Of a stretch of DNA of 64,000 nt, positions 9,429 through 18,385 are shown one piece after another. The position numbers were made by a program, and so were the translations under genes. The notes beneath the pieces are model-generated. The model ran no database searches. It saw nothing but the letters and a program-made list of their open reading frames with translations, and was not told the DNA's origin. This stretch comes from Thauera sp. JM12B12 (GTDB lineage: Bacteria; Pseudomonadota; Gammaproteobacteria; Burkholderiales; Rhodocyclaceae), in contig NZ_CP154859.1 of the NCBI RefSeq assembly GCF_039614725.1, positions 3,596,001 to 3,660,000 of the forward strand, written 5' to 3'. How positions within the stretch are numbered: the stretch's first letter is position 1; the number at the start of each line of letters is the position of its first letter.

Positions 9429-10196
9429 TTGAGCACCTTTGACTACATCGCAGGCGCATCCGTCGAAAGGAATATCGGCGAACAAATCGCTCTTCAGCGC
9501 GAACGTCACTACCAAGAACAATTGAGGGACGTCGTAGCGCGATACGATGCAGCGATCGAAAAATGGGATTCGCGCCTTAAAGCACAGATCGCCTACACAG
9601 AAAGGCTTGAACGCGATCTTCAACGGGCCCTCGCTCAATTGAGGACTGTTGGGGCTCCGCCAATCGAGCGCGAGGCGGCGGACGTTTCGCCTCACATCCT
9701 GCGCCAGCAGGAAGAACAACGCGAACGGCGCCGGCGGGAAGCAGCGCGCCTGGCGGCAATGCCTACGCCTCAACAGGTGGCAGAACAGGAAGAAAACGAG
9801 AGACGCGGGAAGAGGATTTTCTTCGCCATCGTTTTCATCCTCGTGCTGTACGCGAACGCTGACGACATCATCGGGTATGTTAAAAAGGAGAACTATCTGG
9901 GCAAGTTCATGCAGACGGAGCTTGTCAATAATGTATATCCGTTCACGAAGCCTAAGCGCGTCACCCTCGAAGCGTTTGGCTGCATGAACTGCCATCAAAG
10001 GTCAAGCTCAGATTCCTTTATGGTCATGGAAAGCAAGCTTAGGCGCCTGAAATCTCGATCGGATCGCGAGGCCACGCTCCAAAGAATTCGCGCCTCGATC
10101 GCTCAGAAGCCCTCGATTGTAAGATTTGGCGTAGACGAAAAGGAAGTGGCGAAGCTCACCGATGATCTGGCCACCGGACGCTATCCTCCGCTGTAA
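9429..10196 (+). CDS. coiled-coil, single-pass membrane protein with CxxCH motif
   Basis: 255 residues from a TTG start supported by GAGGA 6 nt upstream. Residues about 1-130 are charged and helical (RERRRREAARLAA), consistent with a long coiled coil. A transmembrane helix follows (RIFFAIVFILVLYANA, about 135-150), then a 100-residue C-terminal part containing GCMNCHQRSSS (about 185). CxxCH is the haem c attachment motif, but there is no N-terminal Sec signal and no other haemoprotein feature, so a redox or metal role is only possible. Not recognised as a known family. It is alone between the resolvase and the convergent defence operon. Confidence 0.6.
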   Translation: MSTFDYIAGASVERNIGEQIALQRERHYQEQLRDVVARYDAAIEKWDSRLKAQIAYTERLERDLQRALAQLRTVGAPPIEREAADVSPHILRQQEEQRERRRREAARLAAMPTPQQVAEQEENERRGKRIFFAIVFILVLYANADDIIGYVKKENYLGKFMQTELVNNVYPFTKPKRVTLEAFGCMNCHQRSSSDSFMVMESKLRRLKSRSDREATLQRIRASIAQKPSIVRFGVDEKEVAKLTDDLATGRYPPL

Positions 10197-10250
10197 CCCA
10201 GCGTTGTCATTCTGGCCGACAGCCAAGGCTATTCATGCATCTGAGCTGCC

Positions 10251-11435
10251 CTATGCCTTCACCAACTTCGCTGCGCTGGGATCGTAGATGTGGCCGGTGA
10301 TGCTGCCATCCTTGATGCGCGCGACGGCCTCGTCGATCACAAACAGCGGAACGAGAAACCATTCCTCTGGCTGCACGGGGTGACCGAAGCGGTCGTTGAT
10401 GGTGATGTTCAACCGCGCGGGTGCGAACAGCCTGTGGAACAGGTTCTCCATCCTGGTGCGATTGATCCCCGCGAGCTTGTAGGTCGCAACGACCTCGACT
10501 TTTGCCAGCAGGTAGGTTGCCTCGTTCTCCGCGTTGGCAATGCGTGTCTCCACCCTGCCACCGGTCACGCCCACCTTGTGGATGACGTCGCGGTGCTGCG
10601 CGATATACGGGTGATCTGATTGGGAGCGCAGGACGTAGATCGTGCCGCTTTCGACATCATCGGCTTCAAGCTCGCCACCGAAGGAGAGTTGTCCGCTCTC
10701 GGACGAGGCCAGCCGCCGCGCGGCGGGATCGTTGTAGAACGCACGCTGGAGCGAGCGCAACAGCAGATTGCTTTCGGTGCCGTTGGAGAAGATGAGGCGC
10801 AGGCGGCGGTCCACTTCCCCGGCGGTGGTTTTCAATGGTTCGCCGATCTCGGCGACGTACAGCGTGATTCCATCGAGAACAAAAAAGTCCCCGGCCTCAA
10901 TCGCGCGGCGGCCCGCTTCGATGGGCTGGGACTGGCGCATGCCGGTCTTGACTTCCGCTTGCACGCGCTCGAACAAGGGCCGAAAGATCTCGAAGTCCTC
11001 GCAGGGTTTGCGATCCGCGATCTCCTCGGCGGCGCGCTTCTCGGCGCTGGTACGGACATGGCGCAAGACCGTAATGTCGTCCGCGCCGGCAACATCCGCC
11101 AGTTCGGCAGCCAAGTCATCGATGTCGATGGCGTCGTCCGCCGAAGGGGCAAGGATCGGTGCCCCAGCAAGCAAGCCCTGATGATCCAGCGGCTCGAGCA
11201 AGGTGCGGCAATCCGGAAGCGCGCGCAGACGATCGAGCCGAACGGCGTATAGGCGCTCGAATATGTCGCGGTCTTCGCCATGCTGTGGCGCACGACCGTG
11301 CTGCTGGGTGAAGCGCTGGATTTCCTCGAAGCCCGCGATGACGCGCTCCTCACTGGCCGGACGCCCGTCCTTCTTCTCGGGCGGTGCGAACTCGGCAAGC
11401 TCCGCAGCGAGTTCGTCGAGATCAGCGTTACTCAT
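10251..11435 (-). CDS. GIY-YIG domain protein, last gene of restriction-like operon
   Basis: 394 residues from an ATG at 11435 with GGAGGG 8 nt upstream; it overlaps the helicase stop codon by 8 nt. The C-terminal third has a GIY-YIG-like fold of the T5orf172/MUG113 kind: GTIYVLRSQSDHPY (about 263), HKVGVTGGRVETR (about 282) and a distal MENLFHRLFAPARL. The N-terminal two-thirds are acidic and helical and carry a repeated DLDELAAELAEF / DIDDLAAELADV motif. It probably supplies nuclease or DNA-binding activity to the system. Whether the catalytic Arg/Glu set is complete needs structure comparison. Confidence 0.8.
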   Translation of the reverse strand: MSNADLDELAAELAEFAPPEKKDGRPASEERVIAGFEEIQRFTQQHGRAPQHGEDRDIFERLYAVRLDRLRALPDCRTLLEPLDHQGLLAGAPILAPSADDAIDIDDLAAELADVAGADDITVLRHVRTSAEKRAAEEIADRKPCEDFEIFRPLFERVQAEVKTGMRQSQPIEAGRRAIEAGDFFVLDGITLYVAEIGEPLKTTAGEVDRRLRLIFSNGTESNLLLRSLQRAFYNDPAARRLASSESGQLSFGGELEADDVESGTIYVLRSQSDHPYIAQHRDVIHKVGVTGGRVETRIANAENEATYLLAKVEVVATYKLAGINRTRMENLFHRLFAPARLNITINDRFGHPVQPEEWFLVPLFVIDEAVARIKDGSITGHIYDPSAAKLVKA

Positions 11436-13500
11436 AGCGTCCCTCCGCCTTGAAGCGCATGAAGGCGACCGCGCCTTCGGCCATGCGTCGCTCCCACGCA
11501 TCCTGAGAATCGAGCACCGGAATGCGTCCGCGCTCCTTCTTGAACTGGACGGCGCGAACGGCCATCTCCTTCGCCTCATCCGGCGTCAGGCTCGTGCGCT
11601 TCGCCGAGATAGCCGCCGCGACCTGCTTCAAGCTGTCCTCGCTCATGGTCTTGGCAAGGATGGCGTAGGCTTCCCCGAAGGGGTTGATGCGGTCGATGAG
11701 GTCGATGTCCAGCTCGCGCACGTCCATCGCGAAGCGACGCACGCCGTCGATCAGGGCGGTGTTGGGCGAACCTTCACTCTCGCCTTCGGTGACAAGCCGC
11801 TTGGCCTGCTGCGTGAGGTTGAGGGCGGCGATGGCGTGCTGGCGCACGGCCTCCTGATCCTCGGCGTCAAGCTCGGGATACTTGTCCTTAATGATCTTGC
11901 CCATGCGAACCTGCGTCAGCTCCTCGGGCACCAGTTCCTCATCGAACAAGCCACGCTCGATGGTGGCCTTGTCCTGCACGAAGGCTGCGATCACTTCGTT
12001 CAAGTCTTCCTGGCAGATGCGCGCTGCCTCTTTGCTCTTGGGTTCGGCGAGACCCTTGATCTCGATCTGGTACGCCCCTGTCTGCTCATTGACACCGATG
12101 TTGCAGCGGCCCGGGTCGTAGCCCCCCTCGCCATAGTTAAAGCCCGGCGTCGGGCCGTTGTCGGGATTCTTGGGCTTGAACTCAAAGCGCGGAGCCAGTA
12201 CCTGCTCCATCAACAGACTCGCCGCGATGGCCTTCAACGTATCGTTGACGGCCTCGGTGACGGCTTCCTCGGCTGCATCCGGCTCGGCGATCAGGTTGGT
12301 GAACCTCGCGCGGGTCTTGCCGGGCGCGTCGCGGGTAGCTCGGCCGATGATCTGCACGATCTCGGTCAGGCTGGCGCGGTAGCCCACGGTCAGCGCATGT
12401 TCGCACCAAATCCAGTCGAAGCCTTCCTTCGCCATGCCCAGCGCGATGATGATGTCCACATGGTCGCGGTTGTTCTTCTGCGCAGGGTCTTTGAGCGAGG
12501 CGGACACGCGGTCGCGCTTGGCGGCATCGTCATCGACCAGATCGGCGATCCGCAGCACGCGACCATCCGGGCGCTTGACACGCTGGAAGCCGGTCGCGGG
12601 GTCAATGCCTTGCCATTCACCCAGCGCCTCGATGATGTGCTCCACCTCGCGCATCTTGTCCTTCGTGCTCTCGCGCGAATTGACGTTTGGGATGTGAATG
12701 ATGGTCTTCTCGGCGGGATCGAGAACATTGAGGATGTCATCGACGTAAGGCCCGCTATAGAAGAAGTAGCCGATGTCGAGCTGCTTGAGGTACTCGTAGC
12801 CGTTGAGCTGCTCGTAGTAGGTGTAGGTGACGGTATCGAACTTCGACTCGTCCTGCGGGGCCAGCACGGCCTCGGCGTCACCACGGAAGTAGGAGCCGGT
12901 CATGGCAACGATGTGTGTCTTGCCCCGCGCGAAGAACTGCCCGAGGTGCAAGCCGAGCTTGTTGTCCGGGTTCGCTGAAACATGGTGGAACTCATCCACC
13001 GCGATCAGGCGGTCGTCGAACGCCTCTACGCCGTACGCATCAACCGCGAAGCGGAATGTGGCGTGGGTGCAGACCAGCACCTTGTCGTCGCCTTCGAGGA
13101 ATGCGCCCAGCGACTTGACCTTGCCGCCATTGTCGTTGCCCGGCGCGTTGCACAGGTTCCACTTGGGTTCAACGTGCCAATCAGCCCAGAAACCGTACTT
13201 CGACAGCGGCTCGTCGTTGAAGCTGGCACCGATGGACTTCTCAGGCACGACGATGATGGCCTGCTTCAGGCCCTGGTTATGCAACTTGTCGAGCGCAACG
13301 AACATCAGCGCACGGCTCTTGCCCGATGCGGGCGGCGACTTGATGAGCAGGTATTGCTCGCCCCGCTTCTCGTAGGCCCGCTCCTGCATGGGCCGCATCC
13401 CAAGCGCATTGGCCGTGGTCGACGCACCGTTGCGGGCGTAGGTAACGGAAACGGACGGAATGCTCTGTGAACACACTATATTGCTGTTTAAGCCTTTCAT
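11428..13500 (-). CDS. SF2 DEAD/DEAH-like helicase of the restriction-like operon
   Basis: 690 residues. Motif I is SPPASGKSRA (about 57), motif II VDEFHH (about 168), motif III MTGSYFRGD, and motif VI QIIGRATRD (about 385), the two RecA lobes of a restriction-type SF2 translocase. A C-terminal 250-residue helical region has no recognised nuclease. The ATG at 13500 is chosen because it overlaps the PLD gene stop as TGATG; an in-frame upstream start would add five residues. It likely translocates on DNA to license cleavage by partner nucleases. Confidence 0.88.
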   Translation of the reverse strand: MKGLNSNIVCSQSIPSVSVTYARNGASTTANALGMRPMQERAYEKRGEQYLLIKSPPASGKSRALMFVALDKLHNQGLKQAIIVVPEKSIGASFNDEPLSKYGFWADWHVEPKWNLCNAPGNDNGGKVKSLGAFLEGDDKVLVCTHATFRFAVDAYGVEAFDDRLIAVDEFHHVSANPDNKLGLHLGQFFARGKTHIVAMTGSYFRGDAEAVLAPQDESKFDTVTYTYYEQLNGYEYLKQLDIGYFFYSGPYVDDILNVLDPAEKTIIHIPNVNSRESTKDKMREVEHIIEALGEWQGIDPATGFQRVKRPDGRVLRIADLVDDDAAKRDRVSASLKDPAQKNNRDHVDIIIALGMAKEGFDWIWCEHALTVGYRASLTEIVQIIGRATRDAPGKTRARFTNLIAEPDAAEEAVTEAVNDTLKAIAASLLMEQVLAPRFEFKPKNPDNGPTPGFNYGEGGYDPGRCNIGVNEQTGAYQIEIKGLAEPKSKEAARICQEDLNEVIAAFVQDKATIERGLFDEELVPEELTQVRMGKIIKDKYPELDAEDQEAVRQHAIAALNLTQQAKRLVTEGESEGSPNTALIDGVRRFAMDVRELDIDLIDRINPFGEAYAILAKTMSEDSLKQVAAAISAKRTSLTPDEAKEMAVRAVQFKKERGRIPVLDSQDAWERRMAEGAVAFMRFKAEGRYE

Positions 13501-14594
13501 CAGAACACGCCCCACTCACGCCCGCTCGACATACGAAAGGCTCCGTCGATAGCTGTGCTCTTCTTGAGCCAGTGAGCCTTTGAAACTCTGTCCCCGATGG
13601 ACAACTTGAAGACACCCGGCATGGTTCGCTCAAATAACAAATATTCGTTGTCGTAAGCAGGAGGTCCGCCAGCACCTGGTATTGGGAGGACTAATTTATC
13701 CATCTTATTGTCGCTGTAGGTCAGCGAGAACGGCGCGCTTTGACCGCCGTTGAAGCTGATCTCCACGTCGCCGATGTATGTGTTCTCTGGGACAGCGGTC
13801 GAACCGAATCCAAAGAACACCCTTGACAGGCGCTTCATCATGAGTTGATTACCGGGTAAATGCGGCCCCCGGTTCCTGGTGACGTTCCCTGCGTCAATCC
13901 AAAAATGCCTGCACACGCGGAGTCGTTGCAGATCCTTGGTTGATAAGGCACTGCGACCAGTGTCGGTACTCGCAACGTCGTCTTCCGTCGGAGTCGGCGC
14001 CTTCAAATTGTCCTTGTGCTCAAAGACCTGCCTGTAGCTCGCAAGAATAGGTGCGGTCAACGGTGTCGAAACCTGCCATGTTCTTGTGAACCACGTGCTC
14101 ATAGCGTGGATAGCTGCAGTCGCCGTTGGCTCGGCAGGATGAAGTCGACTCACGCTCACAACAAGCCCCGCTTCAATGCCTCGTGATAGGCCAGATCTGG
14201 ACATATTCCCAGACCCCGCAAGGGCAAAATCACGCTGATTGGTTCGTATCAAAAACGCCTTTGGATGGAAGGGCACTTTGGGAGCACCCCCGTGCTCCAA
14301 ACAGAACGCAGCGTCGTGGATACGTATGGACGAGTTGGGCAACGATAAGAGACAGTCAAGAGCCACCGGCTCTGTTCGGCAGTAGTCAAAGGACGTAATC
14401 CACCTTTTCGGAATCGCCGCCCAATCGCCACCTAGTGTGCTGGATACCCTCCGAAGAAGGTCATGGACACCACTGTTGGTGACGTATGCGACCGCGACAT
14501 CAAGTCGCTCCACCGCGCCGTTCTGCAAGATAGCTTGCAATGCATCAAGAGTTGTCCGAGTGTCAGGTTGAGCAATGAAATCAGCTTGACTCAC
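13500..14594 (-). CDS. phospholipase D-like (HKD) nuclease of the restriction-like operon
   Basis: 364 residues, GTG start overlapping the methyltransferase stop (GTGA), with GGAGG 5 nt upstream. A single HKD-type motif is seen: FHPKAFLI (about 110) followed by AGSGNMSRSGL (about 127). This matches BfiL/DrmC-like PLD nucleases that dimerise to make one active site. The C-terminal 150 residues are probably a DNA-recognition or partner-binding region. PLD-family nucleases occur in DISARM and other defence operons. Here it is the most likely cleavage subunit. Confidence 0.85.
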   Translation of the reverse strand: MSQADFIAQPDTRTTLDALQAILQNGAVERLDVAVAYVTNSGVHDLLRRVSSTLGGDWAAIPKRWITSFDYCRTEPVALDCLLSLPNSSIRIHDAAFCLEHGGAPKVPFHPKAFLIRTNQRDFALAGSGNMSRSGLSRGIEAGLVVSVSRLHPAEPTATAAIHAMSTWFTRTWQVSTPLTAPILASYRQVFEHKDNLKAPTPTEDDVASTDTGRSALSTKDLQRLRVCRHFWIDAGNVTRNRGPHLPGNQLMMKRLSRVFFGFGSTAVPENTYIGDVEISFNGGQSAPFSLTYSDNKMDKLVLPIPGAGGPPAYDNEYLLFERTMPGVFKLSIGDRVSKAHWLKKSTAIDGAFRMSSGREWGVF

Positions 14595-17377
14595 GTTCGC
14601 CTCCGGGGTTTTGAATGGGCCGCTGCGCGAATAGGAGCTTCCTTCTGCCCGCTGGCGTATAGCACGAACAGCTTTTCGAGTCGCTCCGTATCATTGCGGA
14701 ATCTGCGACCAATATAGATACGCTCAAGAACCTCGTCGTTTCGCTCGTGCGCTTGGCGCAAGTTCGCGGGCATTGATTCAGGGTCATAGAGATCAGCGCT
14801 CGTTGCCGGAAAATGTGCTTCGCGCGCCAAGAGGATATCTTCGGCGCAATGGGTCAAGTCTGCCTTGTTCTTGTCAGTAAGCACCGGAATGGGAAAGGTG
14901 TTCCATCCCAAAGTGTTCGAGTACCGATAATCCGTTTTTAGCTTCCCGCAGACGGCAGCAACCCACACAAGATGCAGACGTGACGCTATCAATGCCAAGC
15001 TCCAAAGCGGCGCATCGTAAAGTGCAAAGGCACTATCGGCGACCACTGTCGTGGCCTCCAACAGACCGACGGGAAGGTAAGGTCGGCGCTCCGAACTATG
15101 ACGCGGAACGATCAAGGCAGATTGTTTAGCTCTTCCTTGAATTTGCACGAACCTGTAGGGCGCTTTCGCATAATCTCTCGTCGAGCCTGCTTTACTGGCC
15201 AACCGCATGGTCTTGACGGCATCAAGGCGTCGTCTAATTGCAGGAGAGAGAGTTGCGTCACGCCACTGGCTCTCCTCGATCCATAAGCAGTACCGGAGCT
15301 TGCCCTGAATGAAGTCCTCAGACCCGACAAAGCGCCTCAAGTATTTCTCAAAAATTCTGTCCCCGCGAGACTCGGTGATCTTCTCCTCGTATGAAGCAAT
15401 AAGATGCCCGCCATCGCGCGGCATATTTCCGAAGAGCATTGGAGCCCGGTCTTTAGGAGGATCGCGCCGAGCTTCTACAACCAGGTTCGGGCCATCGACA
15501 AGGTAAGGGTTGATGTTGTCGCACAGACGCTTCAACACAGAGCCATCGTCGTCGTGCGTGTAGAGCCGCTTTTTCCTTCCGGCTGCGTTCGAGATCCCCA
15601 CAATGATGACAATAACTCCAGCATTGTGGCTGGCTAAGTTCGACCACTTAAACGAGGTATGCGCGAAGTCGATTGAGTGCCCCGTGGCGAAGATTGTGGG
15701 CCACAAGATGGGGACCTGTTGACCTTGACAAACAGAGTTTGTTACCACGAAGGCCGAGGCGGCGCTGCTCTTTAGACCGTAGTCCGCCGCCTTCATCAAC
15801 CACCCGGCAACGTAGTCGAGAGACTTCCAACCTTCTAATCGACCATCAAAGATACCCGCCAAATCGGACTTTTGTTCTTCTGATTGGAGCTTGTTTCCCA
15901 GATAGGGCGGATTTCCGCAGAGGTACGTCTCGCCGCCTTCGTTCTGAAAGTCGATTTCAGCTTGGTCGAGCGGCGTTTCAAAGAGGTCGTCCGCTTGCAA
16001 CTTTACGCCCGTCCCGGTTGATGGACAGATGCTCAGCCAATCAAGGCGAAGCGCATTGCCACAGGTGATCCAGTTCTCATTGCGCAGTGGCAGAAACTCC
16101 AAGAGCGCTAGCTTCTGGCCTCGGTACAACACATCGCACTGGTACTCGGCGATGACCAGCGCGAGGCGTGCGATCTCCGCCGGGAAGTCGCGCAGCTCGA
16201 TCCCTCGAAAGTTCGTGAGCGGGATTTCGGATGCACGGTCAGGCTCGCCGCGCCGATTATTAATCTCGGCCTCGATGGCGCGCATCTCCTTGTAGGCGAT
16301 AACAAGGAAGTTGCCGGAACCGCAGGCGGGGTCAAAGACCCTGATCTTCCCCATGCGTTTGCGCAGGTTCAGCAGGGTGCGGTGATTGTCGCCCGCCTCT
16401 GCCAACCGCGCACGCAGGTCATCGAGGAACAGCGGGTTCAGCACCTTGAGGATGTTGGGAACGCTGGTGTAGTGCATGCCCAGCTCGCCGCGCTCCTCGT
16501 CGTCGGCGACGGCCTGAATCATCGAGCCGAAGATATCGGGGTTGATCTTGGTCCAGTCCAGGCCGCCGACGTGGAGCAGGTAGGACCGGGCGATCCTGCT
16601 GAACCGAGGCACTGCTTCGCTGCCGGCGAACAACTGGCCGTTTACGTAGGGAAAATCCTCCGCCCATCGTGGGATGTTGGCGGCGGCCCGGTCCTCGCGT
16701 TTAGTGTTCATGGCGCGGAACAGCGTAGCAATGACCTCGTGCGTGTTCATCGAGTCCTTGGCGCTCATCGTTGCCACGGTTTCGGTGAAGCGGCCCTTGC
16801 CGACGAAGATGTCGGTGTCCTCGGCGAAGAAGCAGAAGATGAGCCGCGCCATGAAGTGGTTCATGTCGTGGCGGCGCTCGGCCGTACCCCAATCGGGGTT
16901 GTCTTTCAGCAGTTCGACGTAGAGTCGGTTCAGGCGGCTGGTGGCCCGGATGTCGAACGCGTTCTCGCTGATCTGGCGGACGGTGCTGATGCCCGCCAGC
17001 GGCAGAAAGAAGCCGAAGTGGTCCGGAAAATCCTTAAAGGCGCAGGCAACGGTCTCGCCGCTGGTCAGGTCCTCGGCCTCGAAGTCCATGCCGTCAGTGG
17101 CGAGGATAAACTTCGCCTTGGCCTTGGCTGTTGCCAGGCTGGCCTTGAGGGCGGCCAGCGTCTGGGACACCCGCCCTACGTCGCAGGTCAGGATGTGAAT
17201 GTTGCTGGTCTGGAGAACACCGCCGAGGTCGGACTTGTTCGACGCCCCCGCGCGCAGGCGCTTGATGGTCGTCTCCTTGTTGCCGAAGGCTTCAAGGAAT
17301 GCATAGGGGAACTCTGCGGGGTCAAAGGGCTGCTCAGCAAGGTCCGTGATGGCTTGTTCGATTTCTACGGCATTCAT
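14591..17377 (-). CDS. MmeI-like N6-adenine DNA methyltransferase
   Basis: 928 residues. The N-terminal helical region (AFLEAFGNKETTIKRLR) is typical of the MmeI/type IIL-like family. SAM motif I is VFDPACGSGNFLV (about 347) and catalytic motif IV is CGNPPYLGNK (about 490), so it should methylate adenine N6. A target-recognition region follows (residues about 650-850). No PD-(D/E)xK endonuclease motif is visible at the N terminus, so unlike MmeI it probably only modifies and recognises, with cleavage left to the PLD and GIY-YIG partners. The 3' end is translationally coupled to the PLD gene. Confidence 0.9.
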   Translation of the reverse strand: MNAVEIEQAITDLAEQPFDPAEFPYAFLEAFGNKETTIKRLRAGASNKSDLGGVLQTSNIHILTCDVGRVSQTLAALKASLATAKAKAKFILATDGMDFEAEDLTSGETVACAFKDFPDHFGFFLPLAGISTVRQISENAFDIRATSRLNRLYVELLKDNPDWGTAERRHDMNHFMARLIFCFFAEDTDIFVGKGRFTETVATMSAKDSMNTHEVIATLFRAMNTKREDRAAANIPRWAEDFPYVNGQLFAGSEAVPRFSRIARSYLLHVGGLDWTKINPDIFGSMIQAVADDEERGELGMHYTSVPNILKVLNPLFLDDLRARLAEAGDNHRTLLNLRKRMGKIRVFDPACGSGNFLVIAYKEMRAIEAEINNRRGEPDRASEIPLTNFRGIELRDFPAEIARLALVIAEYQCDVLYRGQKLALLEFLPLRNENWITCGNALRLDWLSICPSTGTGVKLQADDLFETPLDQAEIDFQNEGGETYLCGNPPYLGNKLQSEEQKSDLAGIFDGRLEGWKSLDYVAGWLMKAADYGLKSSAASAFVVTNSVCQGQQVPILWPTIFATGHSIDFAHTSFKWSNLASHNAGVIVIIVGISNAAGRKKRLYTHDDDGSVLKRLCDNINPYLVDGPNLVVEARRDPPKDRAPMLFGNMPRDGGHLIASYEEKITESRGDRIFEKYLRRFVGSEDFIQGKLRYCLWIEESQWRDATLSPAIRRRLDAVKTMRLASKAGSTRDYAKAPYRFVQIQGRAKQSALIVPRHSSERRPYLPVGLLEATTVVADSAFALYDAPLWSLALIASRLHLVWVAAVCGKLKTDYRYSNTLGWNTFPIPVLTDKNKADLTHCAEDILLAREAHFPATSADLYDPESMPANLRQAHERNDEVLERIYIGRRFRNDTERLEKLFVLYASGQKEAPIRAAAHSKPRRRT

Positions 17378-17435
17378 GGGCGTGCAGCCCCTCCTCTGGG
17401 CAAAGCCGACTGGCTGCTCTCGTTCTGCGGGGAGT

Positions 17436-17636
17436 TCATGTCTTGTCGTGCGCTTTCTTGGCTATCTGCGCGGCAATCCAGCGATCCAACTCGCTGCGAC
17501 GAAACCGCCAAGTGCCACCCAGCTTGAATCCCGGTATCTCGCCCTGCTGGGCCAGCCGGTACACGGTTTTCTTCCCTGCCTTGAGGAAGACCGCCACTTC
17601 ATCCAGCGTAAGAATTTCGCTATCGGGTTGGTTCAT
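17436..17636 (-). CDS. small HTH protein (excisionase/AlpA-like)
   Basis: 66 residues. The block LTLDEVAVFLKAGKKTVYRL plus a FRRSELDRWI segment is the winged-HTH excisionase fold (HTH_17). It is 58 bp upstream of the methyltransferase in the same direction, so it may regulate that operon. Being the right-most gene of the island, it could also be the recombination directionality factor. The ATG at 17636 is preferred; an in-frame GTG at 17660 would add eight residues. Confidence 0.78.
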   Translation of the reverse strand: MNQPDSEILTLDEVAVFLKAGKKTVYRLAQQGEIPGFKLGGTWRFRRSELDRWIAAQIAKKAHDKT

Positions 17637-17660
17637 GTCAGGCGGTTCGCTTGGTGTCAC

Positions 17661-18148
17661 GCGGCGAAGTCTTCCAAAGTTTGGCCAAGTTTACCACCTG
17701 ACCCACGCGAGGGAGCCCCGAATCTCATCGGCGCGAAGCTTCAGGTTCGGTCGTCGCCCCGCTTTACAGCCTTCAACAACCGCTGTCGTTCGACCTCTGC
17801 ACCTGAAGAGCCGAGCCCAGCCTTAACCGACCCGAGAGGTTTGCCGACGAACGACTCCTGAAGGCCGGCGGGGGTAGGTCACCAACGGCCACTTCGGAGG
17901 ACGCTGGGAGACAGCAACGGGGTCGAGCCGGCCACTGGGTTGTTCATGTCACGAGCAGGTCTTCCGTATATTCAATCGAAATAACGAGGTGATGACCATG
18001 CTGCTGTTGACGTCGCCCAGCGAACGGCGCAAATTACCCGGCAGGAAGTGCATCACCCAGGTGATGCACTAACATGAAAAATCACCACCCTGTCAGCAAG
18101 AAAGATTCTTAAGAATCATCGCCTTGCGTTTTTTTGGTGTCGATCGGC
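17661..18148. other. 488-bp right-end region of the island, non-coding
   Basis: Likely holds the promoter of the HTH/methyltransferase operon. CCAAA-G-TTTGG at 17675-17685 with a related CCAAGTTTACC just after it is a possible operator. A 24-bp perfect dyad lies at 18047-18070 and a 14-bp palindrome (GATTCTTAAGAATC) at 18104-18117, both within 105 bp of attR. They are candidate arm sites for the integrase or HTH protein. A 24-codon plus-strand ORF at 17998-18072 has a GAGG 8 nt upstream but no other support. Confidence 0.5.
18047..18070. repeat. perfect 11-bp inverted repeat near attR
   Basis: Arm AGTGCATCACC at 18047-18057, centre CA, complementary arm 18060-18070. There is no T-run, so an operator or recombination arm site is more likely than a terminator. 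Confidence 0.6.
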
Positions 18149-18174
18149 CGATTCTGCCCATCACCACCAACAAA
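18149..18174 (+). repeat. attR: 26-bp direct repeat
   Basis: Exact copy of the tRNA-Met 3' end at 3765-3790. Sequence upstream of it no longer resembles tRNA, so this marks the right boundary of the island. Confidence 0.93.
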
Positions 18175-18178
18175 TTCA

Positions 18179-18207
18179 GGGGTTTGCAGCGATGCAAGCC
18201 CCTTTTT
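18179..18207 (+). terminator. rho-independent terminator, probably the original tRNA-Met terminator
   Basis: Stem GGGGTTTGCA / TGCAAGCCCC (one G-T pair), loop GCGA, then T5. It lies five bases after attR, where the tRNA terminator would be if the island were absent. Confidence 0.8.
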
Positions 18208-18385
18208 CATTGGCCCGGACCGGCGTCGGGCGCGCGTTGCTGCATCCGCCCGCCACCGGACGAGGCGCAAGCGCCAGCCAAAAAAAGGCTCGCCGAAGCG
18301 AGCCGAACCCGAAACCACCCCTGCGCCAAGGCGCAGAAGGCAACCACGACGTGCATCCTGATTTCGGGGAGGGAGTCTGTGTGCG

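Larger units (their letters stand above)
3765..18174. mobile_element. integrated genomic island at tRNA-Met, about 14.4 kb
   Basis: The 26-bp sequence ending the tRNA gene is repeated exactly at 18149-18174, giving attL and attR. A tyrosine integrase starts 85 bp inside attL. The cargo is an HUH Rep-like protein, AAA+ ATPase and exonuclease, serine resolvase, a membrane protein and a restriction-like operon. Left-part genes (5.3-10.2 kb) are visibly less GC-rich than the flanking chromosome. No conjugation or phage structural genes are seen, so this is an integrative element mobilised by other means, a satellite, or a plasmid-derived island. The native tRNA terminator appears to be stranded at 18179 on the right side. 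Confidence 0.9.

Noticed and set aside
10251..17377. Calling the restriction-like operon DISARM or BREX
   Set aside because: The DUF1998 protein of DISARM and the BREX core genes (pglZ, brxC and others) are absent; only general parts are shared.
17998..18072. 24-codon ORF with a GAGG 8 nt upstream
   Set aside because: No similarity or domain, and its end coincides with a perfect dyad that suggests a DNA site instead.
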